Below, piece after piece: positions 24,101 through 36,400 of a stretch of 64,000 nucleotides of DNA (position 1 is the stretch's first letter; every line of letters begins with the position of its first letter). Source of the stretch: Antedon mediterranea (taxonomy: Eukaryota; Echinodermata; Crinoidea; Comatulida; Antedonidae); NCBI RefSeq assembly GCF_964355755.1, contig NC_092671.1, positions 5,901,001-5,965,000 of the forward strand, given 5' to 3'. Below the pieces are notes generated by a model. That model made no database searches, had not been told where the DNA came from, and was given only the letters and a program-made list of their open reading frames with translations. The position numbers and the translations under genes are program-made.

Positions 24101-27100
24101 ATTAGGGACCCTCAGAGGTTATCAAGACAAACATATACACAAGATGCTCTACATAAACAAAGTCTTATTACAAGTCTTTGGGAGTGGGGTAATTTGGTCC
24201 TTAGAAAAAATCCTGACATGTGACGGGACTTAAACCCAGGACCCTTTTAGTGTTAGCCAAGCATCATAAGCACCAAGCCACAACTCCATTCCTTATATAC
24301 TATCTATCATATACGGGATGCAGTTGATACAAACATTGTTCAGATATTAAAGCTCAGGTACAGGCATGAATTTTAAATATAATATTTGGTTAATTGTACA
24401 TAAATCAAATATTTGTAACAGAAATCGAGACGAAAAAACATGAATTTCCCTTAATATGGTCAAATACAAAATTTGGCAAAATTCTTCCATAAAAACCAGG
24501 AAGACTTTTTTCAGTAGTTAGGTAGTTAACCTAATGTAATAACATGTCTGGTGACTCCCTAGACGGTGAAAAAAGATGGTGGATATACGGTGGATAATGT
24601 TTGCTATAGCATGAAAATAAAAATCTGAAGTTGAATAAAAATATCAGAAATGTAATATTCAAGTTATATTACCTAGACCCCATTTACACTTCATCGACGA
24701 TTTCTACGGCGGCTTTCTTTTTAGCCCGCAATGTGTTTACACTTACCCAAAAAGCCGGCCTCGGGCCCTTACTATTGCGTTTACACTTGCTCTCCCGGAA
24801 GAGTGCTCGATGATACGATTTCGCTACATTCACGTCATATCCGCTCATGTGCGTCTTAAAAAGTTCACTAGGCCTAGGCTTATCAACTTTATCAAAAAAG
24901 AATCAAATAACGGTATTTAATATGGATCAAAACAATTGTATTATTGCTTTACTACTAATGTTTGCGTCTCGTTTTCTAAAGAATAGTAGTAGATCATACG
25001 CCTTTTTCATCTTCGATCGATGACAACACAAACAATGCCGTTCAACGAAGCGTAACCAACAGAAATAACATAGCGTTTTCAGCCTATTTTCGTAGGACAA
25101 GTTACTTAAAAATTCGTAACTCCTCAACGGACAGTCGTATGGACACAATTTTTACTGTAAAATGTTCTTTAAAGATTAGCCTTTAGAACTGTGTGATTAA
25201 AAAAAATTATAATTTTTTTTTTCACTTCTTAAGTCCATCGAAAAAAACACCACAGTTTATAAGCATAGGCGCCGCATGGTGTCCTGAAATCCCCTGAAAA
25301 CGCTATGTTATTTCTGTTAGTTACGCTTCGTTGCACGGCATTGTTTGTCATAGATCGTGAAAAAGGCGTATACATCTTCACCAATTTAATTTCAATGAAG
25401 AATTTCCGATTCATCAGCAATAAGTTTCGTAAACTTAAAGCTATAGTTGACCCAGAACGTTCATTTTATGACCGCGAGTGTTTACACTATACGAAGTGCC
25501 GGCCCGAAGCCCGCAATTGCCGGCCCGAAGCCTACTCTAGACTAGGCTCAAAATTGAGCCGGCTCGAGGCCGGCTCGGTTGTTCCCAGAGTGTTTACACT
25601 TGTGCACTTTTGGCTCGGAGCCGGCCTCGGGCTCGCTAAAAGCTGAAGTGTAAATGGGGTCCTATATTTAGTCATCTGATAACATTTTTTACCACACCGT
25701 TTATTTTTCATAGCTTTTTAAAATGCCTCTCTATTTACAAAATTTGTGTACAAAAGAATAGAGATTTTACTGTGTAATTTGAACTATCCCCCCACTGATA
25801 AGAAAGTGCTTATTTTCAACAAGCCTGTGTAACACAAATAAAATCCCAAAAATTATGAAACATAGGGGAAACTATAGATTGATAATTATTGGAATGTATG
25901 ATCAATATAAATTTTTTGCCCGCACCTGGCCTTTAAGTATGATTATTATGCATTAACAGACACAGTGATAGTAAAGAACACAGCACAGTATATTATAATA
26001 CCATTGTAGATGGAGAAGTACATTGTAATTAATTATAACCAATTAACTTTTCTCCCATGATATTGACAGTATTATGAGAGCTTGTTTTCTCCCATGATAT
26101 TGACAGTATTATGAGAGCTTGTTTTCGCCCATGATATTGACAGTATTATGAGAGCTTGTTTTCTCCCATACCCCAAACATTTTTATTGTTGTTTAGGATT
26201 CTATGTTATTGTTTTTCTTATTAAAGATGTATTGTCCCCCAAAATCATGAAAAATAAAGATTTTTAAAATCGGACTTTGAATAGGCCATTTTGCAGTTTT
26301 AATGAAGTTGTTCACGTCCATAAGAAAAAATGGGGGAAAAAATTATTTCACCTATAAAAAGACAAAATAAACAGTTAAATTACCCAAAAACTCATTGTCT
26401 TCCAGACAATTTGACCATTTTTCTCAGGTAAATAAATTTTTTTCAGACCCAATTTTTTGTGAGAGTAAATAACGATTATTTGACATTAAAATAACATATT
26501 CAACAAAAAAATTTAAAAAAAATATTTTTTTAGGGGGACAATATATTTTAAGCTTTCTTTTTCTTTCTGAACTTTAGAAATCCATCAGATGAGGTAGTCG
26601 AACAAGGTAAGTTTGTCATCCTTATTTTATTTGGGAACGTAATTTGGTTATTCGATAATTATCCGATTTGGATGAGATAATTATTGGTTAATTTTTCTTG
26701 AGTGGAATCGGTTAAACCCTGTTTCCACAGGCAGTATCGGTTAATTTTTGGCTTCGTTATCACGGCCTTAGAGTCGAGTCGGGTAAAGGCTGATAATGTG
26801 TCCTATGAACCCAAAGTTGTCTCTTCAGTTAGCTTTCTCTGTTCACAAGTATAGTATAAGTACTCTTCATTCTCATTCATTCATTCATTACTAATTTTGT
26901 ATTAAAAATTATAGAATTAACAATAGCAGATCGACGGCAAAAACGAGAGATAAGACATTTGGAAAATGAGATAGCTAAATGGCAAGTGCTTGTAGATCAT
27001 GTGACAGGTAAGCTATTAATAGCCTGGTTACTTCTTATCCTTTTCAGTATTTCAGTTTTTTTGTAAAAATTATGTCGCTTGGTTTATCCTTAATTTTATT

Positions 27101-28330
27101 AGGCACATCATCCATATAATGTGTGCTGTGAGAACGTTGCTGTATAAAAGTTGTGTTGTTGTTATTAATATTATTATGACTTTCTATAGTGTACTAATGC
27201 AAATAAGTTTGTTGTTTTGTTTAAGGCCTAAACTCAGTAGATTTTGACAATCAGACTTTAGCAGTGCTCAGAGGACGATTGGTTCGTTACCTTATGAGAT
27301 CCAAAGAGGTAAGTACTGTATATCATGTCAACTCTAAAAAAAACATATCCACAATTTACGTTTTTCTGGAGAAGTATAGTTTTCAAATTTGGTTTTGTGT
27401 CATGTTCAAACAATAAGTTCGTTTATTTCTCTGTCAAAATGCTTCTATTCTGTAAAAGTGTATTCTTTGTGTTACCATTTTTAAGTAGTATCACACTTTT
27501 GGAATTGATGTGGCAGGCACGGTATTGCGAAATGTTACAAGATTTTTAACATACAATCAAACTTTTGTTTTGTTTACATTTTTATTTCAACAGATTACAC
27601 TAGGCAGGTCGACGAAAGATAACAACATAGATGTAGATTTGTCGCTTGAAGGGCCGGCCTGGAAGATATCTAGGCGGCAGGGTATTATAAAACTCCGAAA
27701 CAGTGGTGACTTCTACATTGCTAATGAAGGAACCAGACCAATATATATTGATGGTAAACCTATTTTGAAGGGACAGAAACATAAACTTGATAACAACTCG
27801 GTTGTTGAAGTAAGTATACACAATATGTATTTGATTGTTATTACATAGTAGTACATTATATTATAGTTGGAGTTGGGTAGCCGAGTGGTTAGGACTTGTC
27901 ATACAGGTAGACCCGGGTTCAATTCCCGACAACTCCTATTCTACTCAGCTGTAAATGAGACCTTGTTGAAAATACTAGGGAGGATAAGGCGGCATGGAAA
28001 GGTACTAACCACCTTCCCTACCACATAATGCCAAGGCTTAGTAAAATGAACAGCTCATTCCCTTACGTTAAGAAATGAATACAGTACTACCTACTACCTA
28101 CATTACATATTAAGAAAGAAAAACAGCTAGTCATTATTAAAGTATTTGTGTTTTTTTATTGCCTATAAAATAACTATATAATATATATAACTATAATTTG
28201 TTTATCATCTAGCTAAATGAAATTGTTATTTTTTCTTTTTTTTTAGATAACTGGATTAAGATTCATCTTCCTAATAAATCAAGACCTGATAAATGCCATC
28301 AGATCAGAAGCAGCCAAGATCGGTTTTTAA
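21135..28330 (+). CDS. MCRS1: Microspherule protein 1 (MCRS1) homologue with FHA domain
   Basis: Twelve coding exons: 21135-21300, 21417-21742, 21853-21972, 22076-22185, 22583-22691, 23304-23442, 23802-23877, 26578-26606, 26915-27007, 27226-27308, 27594-27809, 28247-28330; 516 residues (human 462). Hallmarks match human MCRS1: KRRSSSRPIKRKKFDDELVE near the N-terminus, VGRWKPQDDLALI, WYALLYDP, HWLLMKQYHLL, LNFSDAEDM, the RQKREIRHLENEIAKWQ coiled segment, then the FHA domain (ITLGRSTKDNNIDVDLSLEG, FYIANEGTRPIYIDG). MCRS1 is a nuclear protein of INO80 and NSL chromatin complexes that also acts at spindle minus ends; FHA domains bind phosphothreonine. The start at 21135 follows the acceptor ending at 21123; an in-frame upstream ATG at 21087 is less likely because it lies before that acceptor. 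The Ser/Thr/Pro-rich N-terminus is longer than in human. Confidence 0.94.
22316..22460 (+). mobile_element. SINE family S1, 5'-truncated
   Basis: It shares ttaagcctcaaatgagact and the gtgtatgaaataat end with the copy at 1654-1868 but lacks most of the tRNA-like head. It lies in an MCRS1 intron. Confidence 0.5.
23566..23681 (+). repeat. Two-copy tandem duplication in MCRS1 intron
   Basis: aactattgaataattcatta to tatgtattataatag occurs twice with a short spacer (attaatctaaatta), followed by gggcg. Exact identity suggests recent origin. Confidence 0.85.
24040..24292 (-). mobile_element. tRNA-derived SINE (family S2), minus strand
   Basis: Read on the minus strand, a tRNA-like head (ggagttgtggcttggtgc, B-box-like gggtttaagtcc) is followed by a body and the 3' tail gagggtccctaatgatcagc to ttaaatatggt, ending in an A/T-rich AAATAAAT tail. 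A second copy is at 52505-52742. The 3' tail matches the LINE 3' end at 44338-44421. Confidence 0.78.
24676..25661. mobile_element. Foldback DNA transposon, about 986 bp
   Basis: Termini are GACCCCATTTACACTTC and its inverse, flanked by CTA on both sides (24673-24675 and 25662-25664), a possible 3-bp target duplication. Internal segments 25001-25081 and 25294-25370 are also inverted copies (gttacgcttcgttg, cattgtttg). Arms are rich in gccggcccgaagcc-type motifs and repeated tgtttacact. It lies in MCRS1 intron 23878-26577. No intact transposase was seen. Confidence 0.85.
26051..26166 (+). repeat. 37-bp tandem repeat, three copies
   Basis: The unit tctcccatgatattgacagt to agagcttgttt occurs three times with a single T-to-G change in the third copy. 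It lies in the large MCRS1 intron. Confidence 0.92.
26222..26552. mobile_element. MITE family D
   Basis: Termini are taaagatgtattgtccccc and the inverse gggggacaatatatttta. The interior is A/T-rich. It ends 25 bp before the MCRS1 exon at 26578. A full relative is at 45605-45957 and a partial one ends at 30112. Confidence 0.78.
27869..28115 (+). mobile_element. tRNA-derived SINE (family S3)
   Basis: A tRNA-like head starts ggagttgggtagccgagtgg, continues ttaggac and a clear T arm (cgggttcaattcccg), and closes with caactcc, which pairs with ggagttg. A non-tRNA body follows, including gtaaatgagaccttgttg and ggcggcatggaaaggtac. It lies in the last MCRS1 intron. Confidence 0.72.
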
Positions 28331-29075
28331 CAGATTTTAATTTATTTACTAAAAATGAACCATAAATTGTGGTCGTACAGCATACTGATAATGTCAGTAT
28401 ACTGACTACACCAGCCAATGTAACGGCACACTTCAGTATGGTTTCCACTGTTCTGCACCAATCACAACAGTTTCATCACAGAAAGAGCATTTGCCGAGAC
28501 AAGCGCCACCATTTGTGATGAATCCAACCCACTTGCTTGCTATCAGTGGCGTAACAACACTCACTGCCTAAACCCAGGGGCCCCGGATCTTATGTGGGCC
28601 CAAGGGCAGTTTCCAGAGGAAAAAACATGCATTAATATATGTAGAAATGGGCTAAAAACACCCGAGGCCTCCAACGTTGGAAAGCCGCTTTGGGTTCCTA
28701 AGCAGGGGCCTCTGCATTACGCCACTGCTTGCTACAAGGCAATTTAACAACAGGATTCTGAGCTTGCTTTAATAAAATAGGCATCATAACAGTCCTTTGA
28801 TCTTATGTCTGGCTGTGACAAATACCAACAGTACTGTACTATGTACATATTCTCCGCAGTGCGCAATGTCTGTTAAAGGGGCATGGAACTTATCATGTTG
28901 CAGCCACAGATAAATCCTTTGATCTCCAGAGCTAAAAATCCTGTTGTTAGATTGCCTTGCTTGCAGGAACTGGGCTTGAACAAAAAAGCTTGGACAAGTC
29001 TTTTTTTTGTACAGGTTCAGTTCAGAAATCTGTTTTATTTGTGCTGTATGGAATAAATTTTGTACAAATGTAAAA
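28331..29075 (+). other. MCRS1 3' UTR
   Basis: It follows the stop at 28328-28330. A poly(A) signal AATAAA is at 29052-29057; an earlier AATAAA occurs near 28771. A hAT-like MITE is embedded at 28544-28726. No protein-coding potential was seen. Confidence 0.6.
28544..28726. mobile_element. hAT-type MITE with 8-bp target duplication
   Basis: The element starts CAGTGGCGTAA and ends TTACGCCACTG. It is flanked by CTTGCTAT (28536-28543) and CTTGCTAC (28727-28734), seven of eight matching. An 8-bp duplication with such ends is typical of hAT elements. A related copy is at 57262-57416. Confidence 0.85.
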
Positions 29076-29744
29076 TACATTTTTTAAATAATGTTGTATG
29101 CCTGCATTTTGTTAGACTTGCCCCAAGTCGATTGTTTGAAAATACAAGCTCAAGTAGTATACGTATGAAACGCCATATGTGCCAAAATATTTATCTTTTT
29201 ACTAATATTAAGTCAAACTCCGTCTGGAACCCAGACTAGCATTATTGTATATAATTTAAACACATCATACAGACAACTAGAGGAATATATATTTATTAAA
29301 CAGTTTTACCACAAATGTATTTAAAAATTCCTATCAGAATTTCCAAACTCGATTTAAACCCACTCTCAATGTCCCATCCCCAATGCGTGATAATTAACTC
29401 GCTGGCCAATCATTCTATTACCATCTGGTGACGAAATACATAGATATCGATTCGACGTTTGTTTCTTATAATAACTCCACCTATATCACATATTTGTTGA
29501 ATAAATAGATAATAACAATAGTAGGACTAGCATGCGTACTGATGACGTCAATGATGGACTCGCTTGCAATCAGTTACAGTATGCCTATTGCATTGCATCA
29601 CTAGTATCTTCAGCATGTTATATTATATTATTAATTTATTGGTATATTTTCGAGATTTTATATTCTTGACGTTATTACAATTATAGACATACGTTTTTTA
29701 TTGTACAGTTTTGGTGATTTTTAATATGAATTAATTCGAAAGCT

Positions 29745-30112
29745 ATGTCTACACTATCAAACCATTTTTAATGTCACATAATAGTTATCCACTTTGACCA
29801 AAAATTAGGTCGAAAAAAATGTATTTCAGGGAAAATTTTCATTTAAAAATTTTGTTTAGCAATATTGCTAATCAAACTGATTTTTAAGTCGAGAAACATA
29901 GTTTTGTATTGTATTTTTTGCTACACAATTTTCAAAATGTGTAGCAATAAGGTTGTTTTGTATAGCTTTTTGCTACGCTACACTCTGGCGAAAATGTTCC
30001 CTGTATTTACCTGATAAAACTGTAATTTAAAGCAAAAAATAACCTATTCAAAGTCTTATTTAATTGATCGTCAGTTTCCATGTTTTTGGGAACAATACAT
30101 CTTTAACAAAAA
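29745..30112. mobile_element. Degraded MITE family D copy
   Basis: It shares cacataatagttatccactttg, actgtaatttaaagcaaaa and the right end gggaacaatacatcttta with the family-D copies; the left end is replaced by family-A-like ctatgtctacactatcaaac. Shorter D-like sequence (cacataatagttat, gtaatttaaagcaa) recurs at 31800-31910. Confidence 0.5.
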
Positions 30113-30465
30113 CTTTAGTCAGCGATGTATGGTAAACTATTTTCCATTATTAAAGAACAATTTGAATGATGCCCATCACGTTCTTTATCGATGTATGTAA
30201 GATAATTTCCAATAATTTACAGTTTGTTTAAACACATCGTATGGATATACCAGCATTGAAACATTTATATACATCGGTAACGTTCTAGTTATCGATGCAA
30301 ACAAGTTAAATTTACTAAATGGATCGATATTCTCACACCTGATGAACCTATTCGTAAATCTACTATTTCAACAGACTTTATGATTATGATGACATAAGTG
30401 GTATTAATTGAATACACGGCATAGAGTATAACTTATTTCTCTAACATAATAGATAAGTAGTAGTA

Positions 30466-30660
30466 GTGGAGCTGTAGATTGTTGGTTACTGCTTGCCTTC
30501 CAATCCCAGGGTCCGGGGTTCAATCCTGCACTTCTATTAATGGATGGATGCAGGCTAGTTGGTGACATGAACGCTAGTTGGTCATACTGAGTACCGTTGA
30601 TTTTACGATCATTCGGGAAAAACCACCTCACGGCGATGTAAAATTGTTATATAAGTATAA
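30466..30660 (+). mobile_element. SINE family S1 head with a different tail
   Basis: gtggagctgtagattgttgg and ccggggttcaatcctgc match the S1 head, but the tail (atggatggatgcaggctag, cacggcgatgtaaaattg) differs from other S1 copies and ends in a tataagtataagtataat repeat. Confidence 0.55.
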
Positions 30661-33325
30661 GTATAATAATTGGTAATATTCATTATCATTAAATATCGTT
30701 ACTTTAATATGGATGAAGGCGTACTATATTAATCTATTATTTTAAAAGCATACACTTCGTGCCATTAAATGTATTATTGGACCTAATAAAAAAAAAGGTG
30801 TGGCATCGTAATTTAGTAAAACTGTAGCTATTAACTTTAATTTATATATAATATAGCTTATGCTGGAAAAACCCCGGCGTTCTGAGCAAATAATTCGGGG
30901 TCATCGCGATAATACTAGGACAATAACAAGATAGGCCTACCATCCTGTACTGTCGATCGATACATCAATAACAAAAATTAACATTTCTATAGATAGTATC
31001 AGATAGTCCATGTTGGCCTAGGCCCCAGCGGCACAGATAAAACCGCATGTTGAAGTACTGTTGCAATACTGTCAAAACTCTCAAAGGGTTTTAGAATTGT
31101 TTCCAGTCGAGGCCATGGGGCATGATTTCGATAACCTTAGATTGTTCGCTATTGTTTAGATGAAAAATGTATTTGCATTGTGAATGACACTGATTTGCGG
31201 TGTAGATAGAAAAAAAACAATTCAAAGTGTAACTGCTACTTGTCGGTAGCAGGACGTAAAAAGATAGTAGAAAATAATATATTGTTTATAATTACTGTGA
31301 AGAATTGAAGAGCGCGTTGACTTTGTAAAGGTATGTTGGCTTTTATTATTCATTTACTGTATTTATTCATATTTCAGATATTTTTTTTTTAATGGTGATT
31401 GATTTATTTATGCACAAATATATCCAGGTTTCTTTGAAAATTGGTCTTATATAATTAAAAAGCAAAGTGGCCTATAGGGCTACTCGTTAGGTTCTTCTGG
31501 CCAATTTAATAGTGGACTTTTCGGGGATAATAATACGTACAGAGTTACCGGTACAGGTAGAACTCTGCATTATTGCGAATAAAAGTTATTTACTGTATTT
31601 GATTAACTTATTCTAAGTAATTCTGCATGTAAAATAAAATCAGTGTAGGCCTAAATGGTGTTTAATAAATTCACAATTTATTATGCAAATGACGGAGAGA
31701 GAATGTACGGTCGGTAATATTAAACCTAAATTAAACAAGAAATATTTTTTACAAAAAACGCTGCTCGCTTTTTGAAAAATATTTTTTATTTCAAATGTTT
31801 TTGAATGTGTCATTTTATTGTCACATAATAGTTATTTTACCTGAAAAAATGTAATTTAAAGCAACAAATACTTAAATTGTCTGTCAGACAATGGTTTTTG
31901 GGTTTCTTTTCTTTTTTTATATGTGAATAAATATTATGTTTTTGTTACAGAAGTGAATACTCAATTTCTGTCACTTTAGTTAATTTTATTGCTAAGGTCA
32001 AATCTGGGGGTCACTTCATCACCCTAGATATTTCAATTGTGAAGTATCCTATTACAAACACAAACTTTAATGGACTGTTTCGATAATAATTCAATGAATA
32101 TCTGACAGTGAATATACCTGAAATGCTTAGGGATTTGTAATTTTAGCATGACATGTCCTAATAGACTCTTTCCCAGACGTTTTTTGGGTCTACTGTAGCA
32201 GCTGGAATCAATAAATCATAGTGGAGTTTCCATTTTAACAAAACTGTCTGTCCTTAGAACTATAACTGCTGCTTGCTTTAGCTTCTGATTGAGTAGTCCT
32301 AATGGGACGTAGCGGGCTAGAGCAGCAGCGTGAAAATCAATTTGTTGTAATTTGTTTAATGGACAGGCCTAGGCCTATATGTGTATTTCTATATCAGAAA
32401 ATGATGTACAGGACCCTTTCTAAGAAGATGGGGCACTAGTGACCTTTGGCTTATACCTATGTATTATCCTTGTCGGTATGTTAAAAATAGATTGCATGTG
32501 CATGGTTAATGGCCATTTAAACAGATGGGTATAATCAATCTACAAAAATAAAATTCTGAAATCGATTTGGCATCAGAATTGCTGACATAAACGGAATATT
32601 ACAATATCAATTAACAAGCCGCTCCGTCACTTTAGGCTTCAATAGATAGGCAGCTGGTGTTAACAGTTTTGAGTAGACCTATAATCACATTAATGTATAA
32701 AATCAAATTGAAGGGCATTTGTGGATACTGTAGATATCTTTTTTATTGGTATATAATTTACCGTTTTTTTTTTATTAAGATAGCCTATATAAAAATCATT
32801 ATATCTATTCAATTTAAAGTAGGACTAAAACGAGTAAATCAGACATTTTGATTACGGAGATATATCGAAATTATAATGTAGGTTGTTTTGCCTGCTTGAA
32901 TATGGGGACCGTTTTTACTGTTTAGAGACCTAATCATTTTCATCACAACTAACCGAAAACGAGAGGATATTCGCCCTCAATCGGATACCAAATAGAAATT
33001 GAATGCATTTTTACCAACACAATTTGATAAACAAGTGGATCTACAGAATTTCTATAATTTGATTAATAATAATGTTTAGGCCATTTACACGGTCCATCCA
33101 TGGAGGTATAAAAATAGTTTATTATAACTAACTCCATGGTCCATCGGTAGCTTAAATAAAACTTGCTTGATAATCTTTCCAAATCTCTAAAAATGAAATA
33201 ATAAAGCCTATTTTCAAACTCTCGATATTATACGATAATTGTGGGCGTAGCCTAGCCATTATTATTGAAAAACAAATTCAAATTGGAATGAAAGTACCTA
33301 ATCGATACAAAATCGATAATTGATC
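30661..33325. other. Intergenic region upstream of SPATS2
   Basis: No protein-coding exon was recognised. A donor-like site (ttgtaaag|gtatgt) lies near 31330 and could end an untranslated upstream exon, but nothing confirms it. AGGCCT motifs occur near 32365. Confidence 0.35.
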
Positions 33326-33367
33326 ATGGCGCCGAAAGCGAGGCTCTCTCTCTCCCCTCGAGTTTAG
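33326..33367 (+). promoter_or_regulatory. Candidate 14-codon upstream ORF before SPATS2
   Basis: The short frame starts atggcgccgaaagcg and stops at TAG 75 bp before the SPATS2 start. It is in a locally GC-rich stretch with a CT run that probably marks the promoter or 5' UTR. Whether it is in the mRNA cannot be told. Confidence 0.3.
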
Positions 33368-33442
33368 AAAAACATTTTTAGACAAGTCGTAGAGCGGTGT
33401 GTGTGTGTGATAGGCCTAAACGAGAAATAAACACTGTCGGAA

Positions 33443-36400
33443 ATGGCTAGGAAATCTACAACAACAGGTTCGTGAGTAAACGTTTATAGTGTAGTCTGGT
33501 AGATATTAATATTTTGTATGTATTACGACTGCCATGGGCAACTGTCATACTTTAATTGTGTATTAAATTGATGAGTTCTTTGAGAATGGCGGTACGCTCC
33601 CGGTCAGGAGGTGGCGTAGCATCGATCAAGAGCAAAAAAACTCATCATCCAGGCTGTGTCAAGCGGGCAAAAAGGTGCTATGTTGCCCCTACATAGGCCT
33701 GACTTAATTTTTTTAATTAGTTAAGATAAATGGATAATAATTTTAAATCGTATTTTTTCTCTTTCTTTTATGTGTAACTGACTTTGGGGTTGGGTCAACC
33801 AACCGGCTCAGCTACAGTGATTAAGTTCATTTAGGAGGTTGACCCTGCCTGGCAGGGCCTGGTCTCCCCAATAATTTCATTTTTTTTTTGGTTATAGGCC
33901 TAGGGCCTATAGTATATATATATAGTAGGCCTAGGCCTATACTAAAATAGACCGAATAAATAATGAAATGAAAATAAAAACGAATAATGTAATATGTATT
34001 AACAAAATAGTTTTCAGGTCTAGGCCTAAGTGTCGTAGCTAGTAGTAATACAGTATTATAAATATTATTAATACTGACAATACATTGTAGGCATAGTTAG
34101 TGTCTGTCCATAAAGAATACCCCTTCCCCCGCCTAACCCTACTTTTTTAACCTAAATTGGGACAAAATGTACTGGAAATTTGGGTCGTGTCTGAGTAGAA
34201 ACGTCCCTAATTAATTTATAACAGACTCCCCAATTAAGGGCCAAAATGTTGATTTTTGCATTGTTGTTGTGATTCCATGATAAACAACAACATTTTAACA
34301 AAAAAAATTGTGTGAGAGCTTGAGGTATGGTAAAAAAGAGTGAGACTTAACCGTGTACAGTATGTTCATACTAGGTCTAGGGACCTAATAAATACTATTT
34401 TTGCATTTAACAAAAATAAATTATTTGCAACTCAAAATTCGAAAAACAGCAAAAAAAATTGATTAATTAAATCATGTATCAGGACACAATGTCCTAGGCC
34501 TAGGCCTTGTAGTTTTGCTTGGTATTATTTTTGATAAATAGTCCCAAGCATTAATATATCAATGGTCTTTTGTTATGGTTCAGTTGAGTAAGCATGATAT
34601 TTATTTCTATACAACAGCGGTATAATAACTATTATGTTCTCTAATAACTCCACCCAATAGCGGTACAATAGATTATACCTGTCACAGACTGGTAAAATAA
34701 AGTTGTATAGTTTAAAAAGAATAATTATGACAGTCAGAACTTGGTGATATAATCATTATCCAAAAGATGTTTGTCACCTCAAACTGGCAACAAAAAAGAG
34801 ATTTGAATGAAAAGTCATGCACTGTCATGTAAAAACATTTAAAATACCAGACTTCAGATAATTATATAAACATATGTGCAGTTCAAAACTAGTTATTGTT
34901 ATCATAATTACAGTTACTTGTAATTGTACCCCTCCTTCCCTGGTGATAATATACAATGTAAAATTTTGTTATTAACAATTGTAGATTCTGTTTTTCACAT
35001 TTTGTCAATGGAACCAAACTTAGTTTCAAATGATTGCAAACTGCAACAGCTGGAAATGTCAATAAAGTCTCAGTAGACTACTTAACCCTTTTTAGTTATG
35101 TTAGCATCAATACATTATTAGCTCAAAGATTTTAAAACCTTTGCTAAAATGAACACAAAATATCATAAAACTTGCATGTAGGACATAGTGTACACTGTCT
35201 ACACACACCACATCATATTAAATGATATAAAATTTATACAAAACTATGGAAAATGTTTGTCCCACAAACTTTAATATTGAACTAGCACAGATTTAAGCCA
35301 TTTATTCGTCAACTTTGGCAAAACCTTGATCTTAAAATTAATGATAATTATCATAGTCAATAGAAAATATAGTACTGTACATTGTGCAGAATTTGGTATA
35401 TTTTCCCCATTATTATTACTTTATCTTGTACAGTAGACTTTTTTATTATAGTAAAAACCTTATTAATTACAGAATACAGTATAGGCAATTCTCCCAACAA
35501 CGGACACCATTGGGCTGGCCAAATATGTCTGGTTTTCTGTAAAATCTTGTATTCGGAATGTGTTTTAATTGGTAAAAATTAATTTGAAACCTTTCTGGAC
35601 CTCGAGAAAAGTCTGGTTTTGGGAGAGTTTCTGGTTTTTAGAAGAGGTATTGGGACACCCTCAAGGTGTGTACCCTAAATGAACACCCACTGAATAGAGG
35701 TTGGCTGTTGTGCAAACATTGCCTATTTCATGGGGAAGTGTCTCCTTTTAATTCAAGTGTTCATTGAATAGGAGTCTCCTTACAGTACTTGTTTGTTAAA
35801 TATGGACATTTTTATTTTGTGACTATAGATATTGCATTACAATTCTCAGAAATCATGGTACTGTACTGTAGGTCTACCTGTATCTTTATTTACATTTTTT
35901 ATAAAGGCTTTAAAATTAAACTTAAACTTTATAGCTTTTTAATAACTAAAAATTATATTATTGACTCTGTATAAATCAAAAAGGTATTTAAATAATAACT
36001 TTCTATCATTAAATTTCTAAAAATTCTTTTGCATTCCATAGCTGTCATTGCAAAACTCAAACCAAAATTAAATTACTAACTTTTTCTAGTTTGCACAATA
36101 TGATATACTGTAGAATAAGAACGCTTGTGGCAACTTATGGTTCTAGGTATGAATTGACTGAAAGTTCAGAGATTAATTGAAAACTGATGTATAGATTGGG
36201 TGTTGTGTGACCCCTGGAATTTCATTCATAACTTGTGAGAGATTATTATTTTCCAAGGCCGCCAAGCAGGTCATCGCAAGGCTAGTCTCAAACTGCTTCC
36301 TGTAATGGATCTGGAGATGAAGTGATTTTTTTTTATTGTAAAAGATCATCTTTTTAAAGCTTGCTTTTAAAAAGGTTGTTGTGTTACAGTAGTTTAAAAC

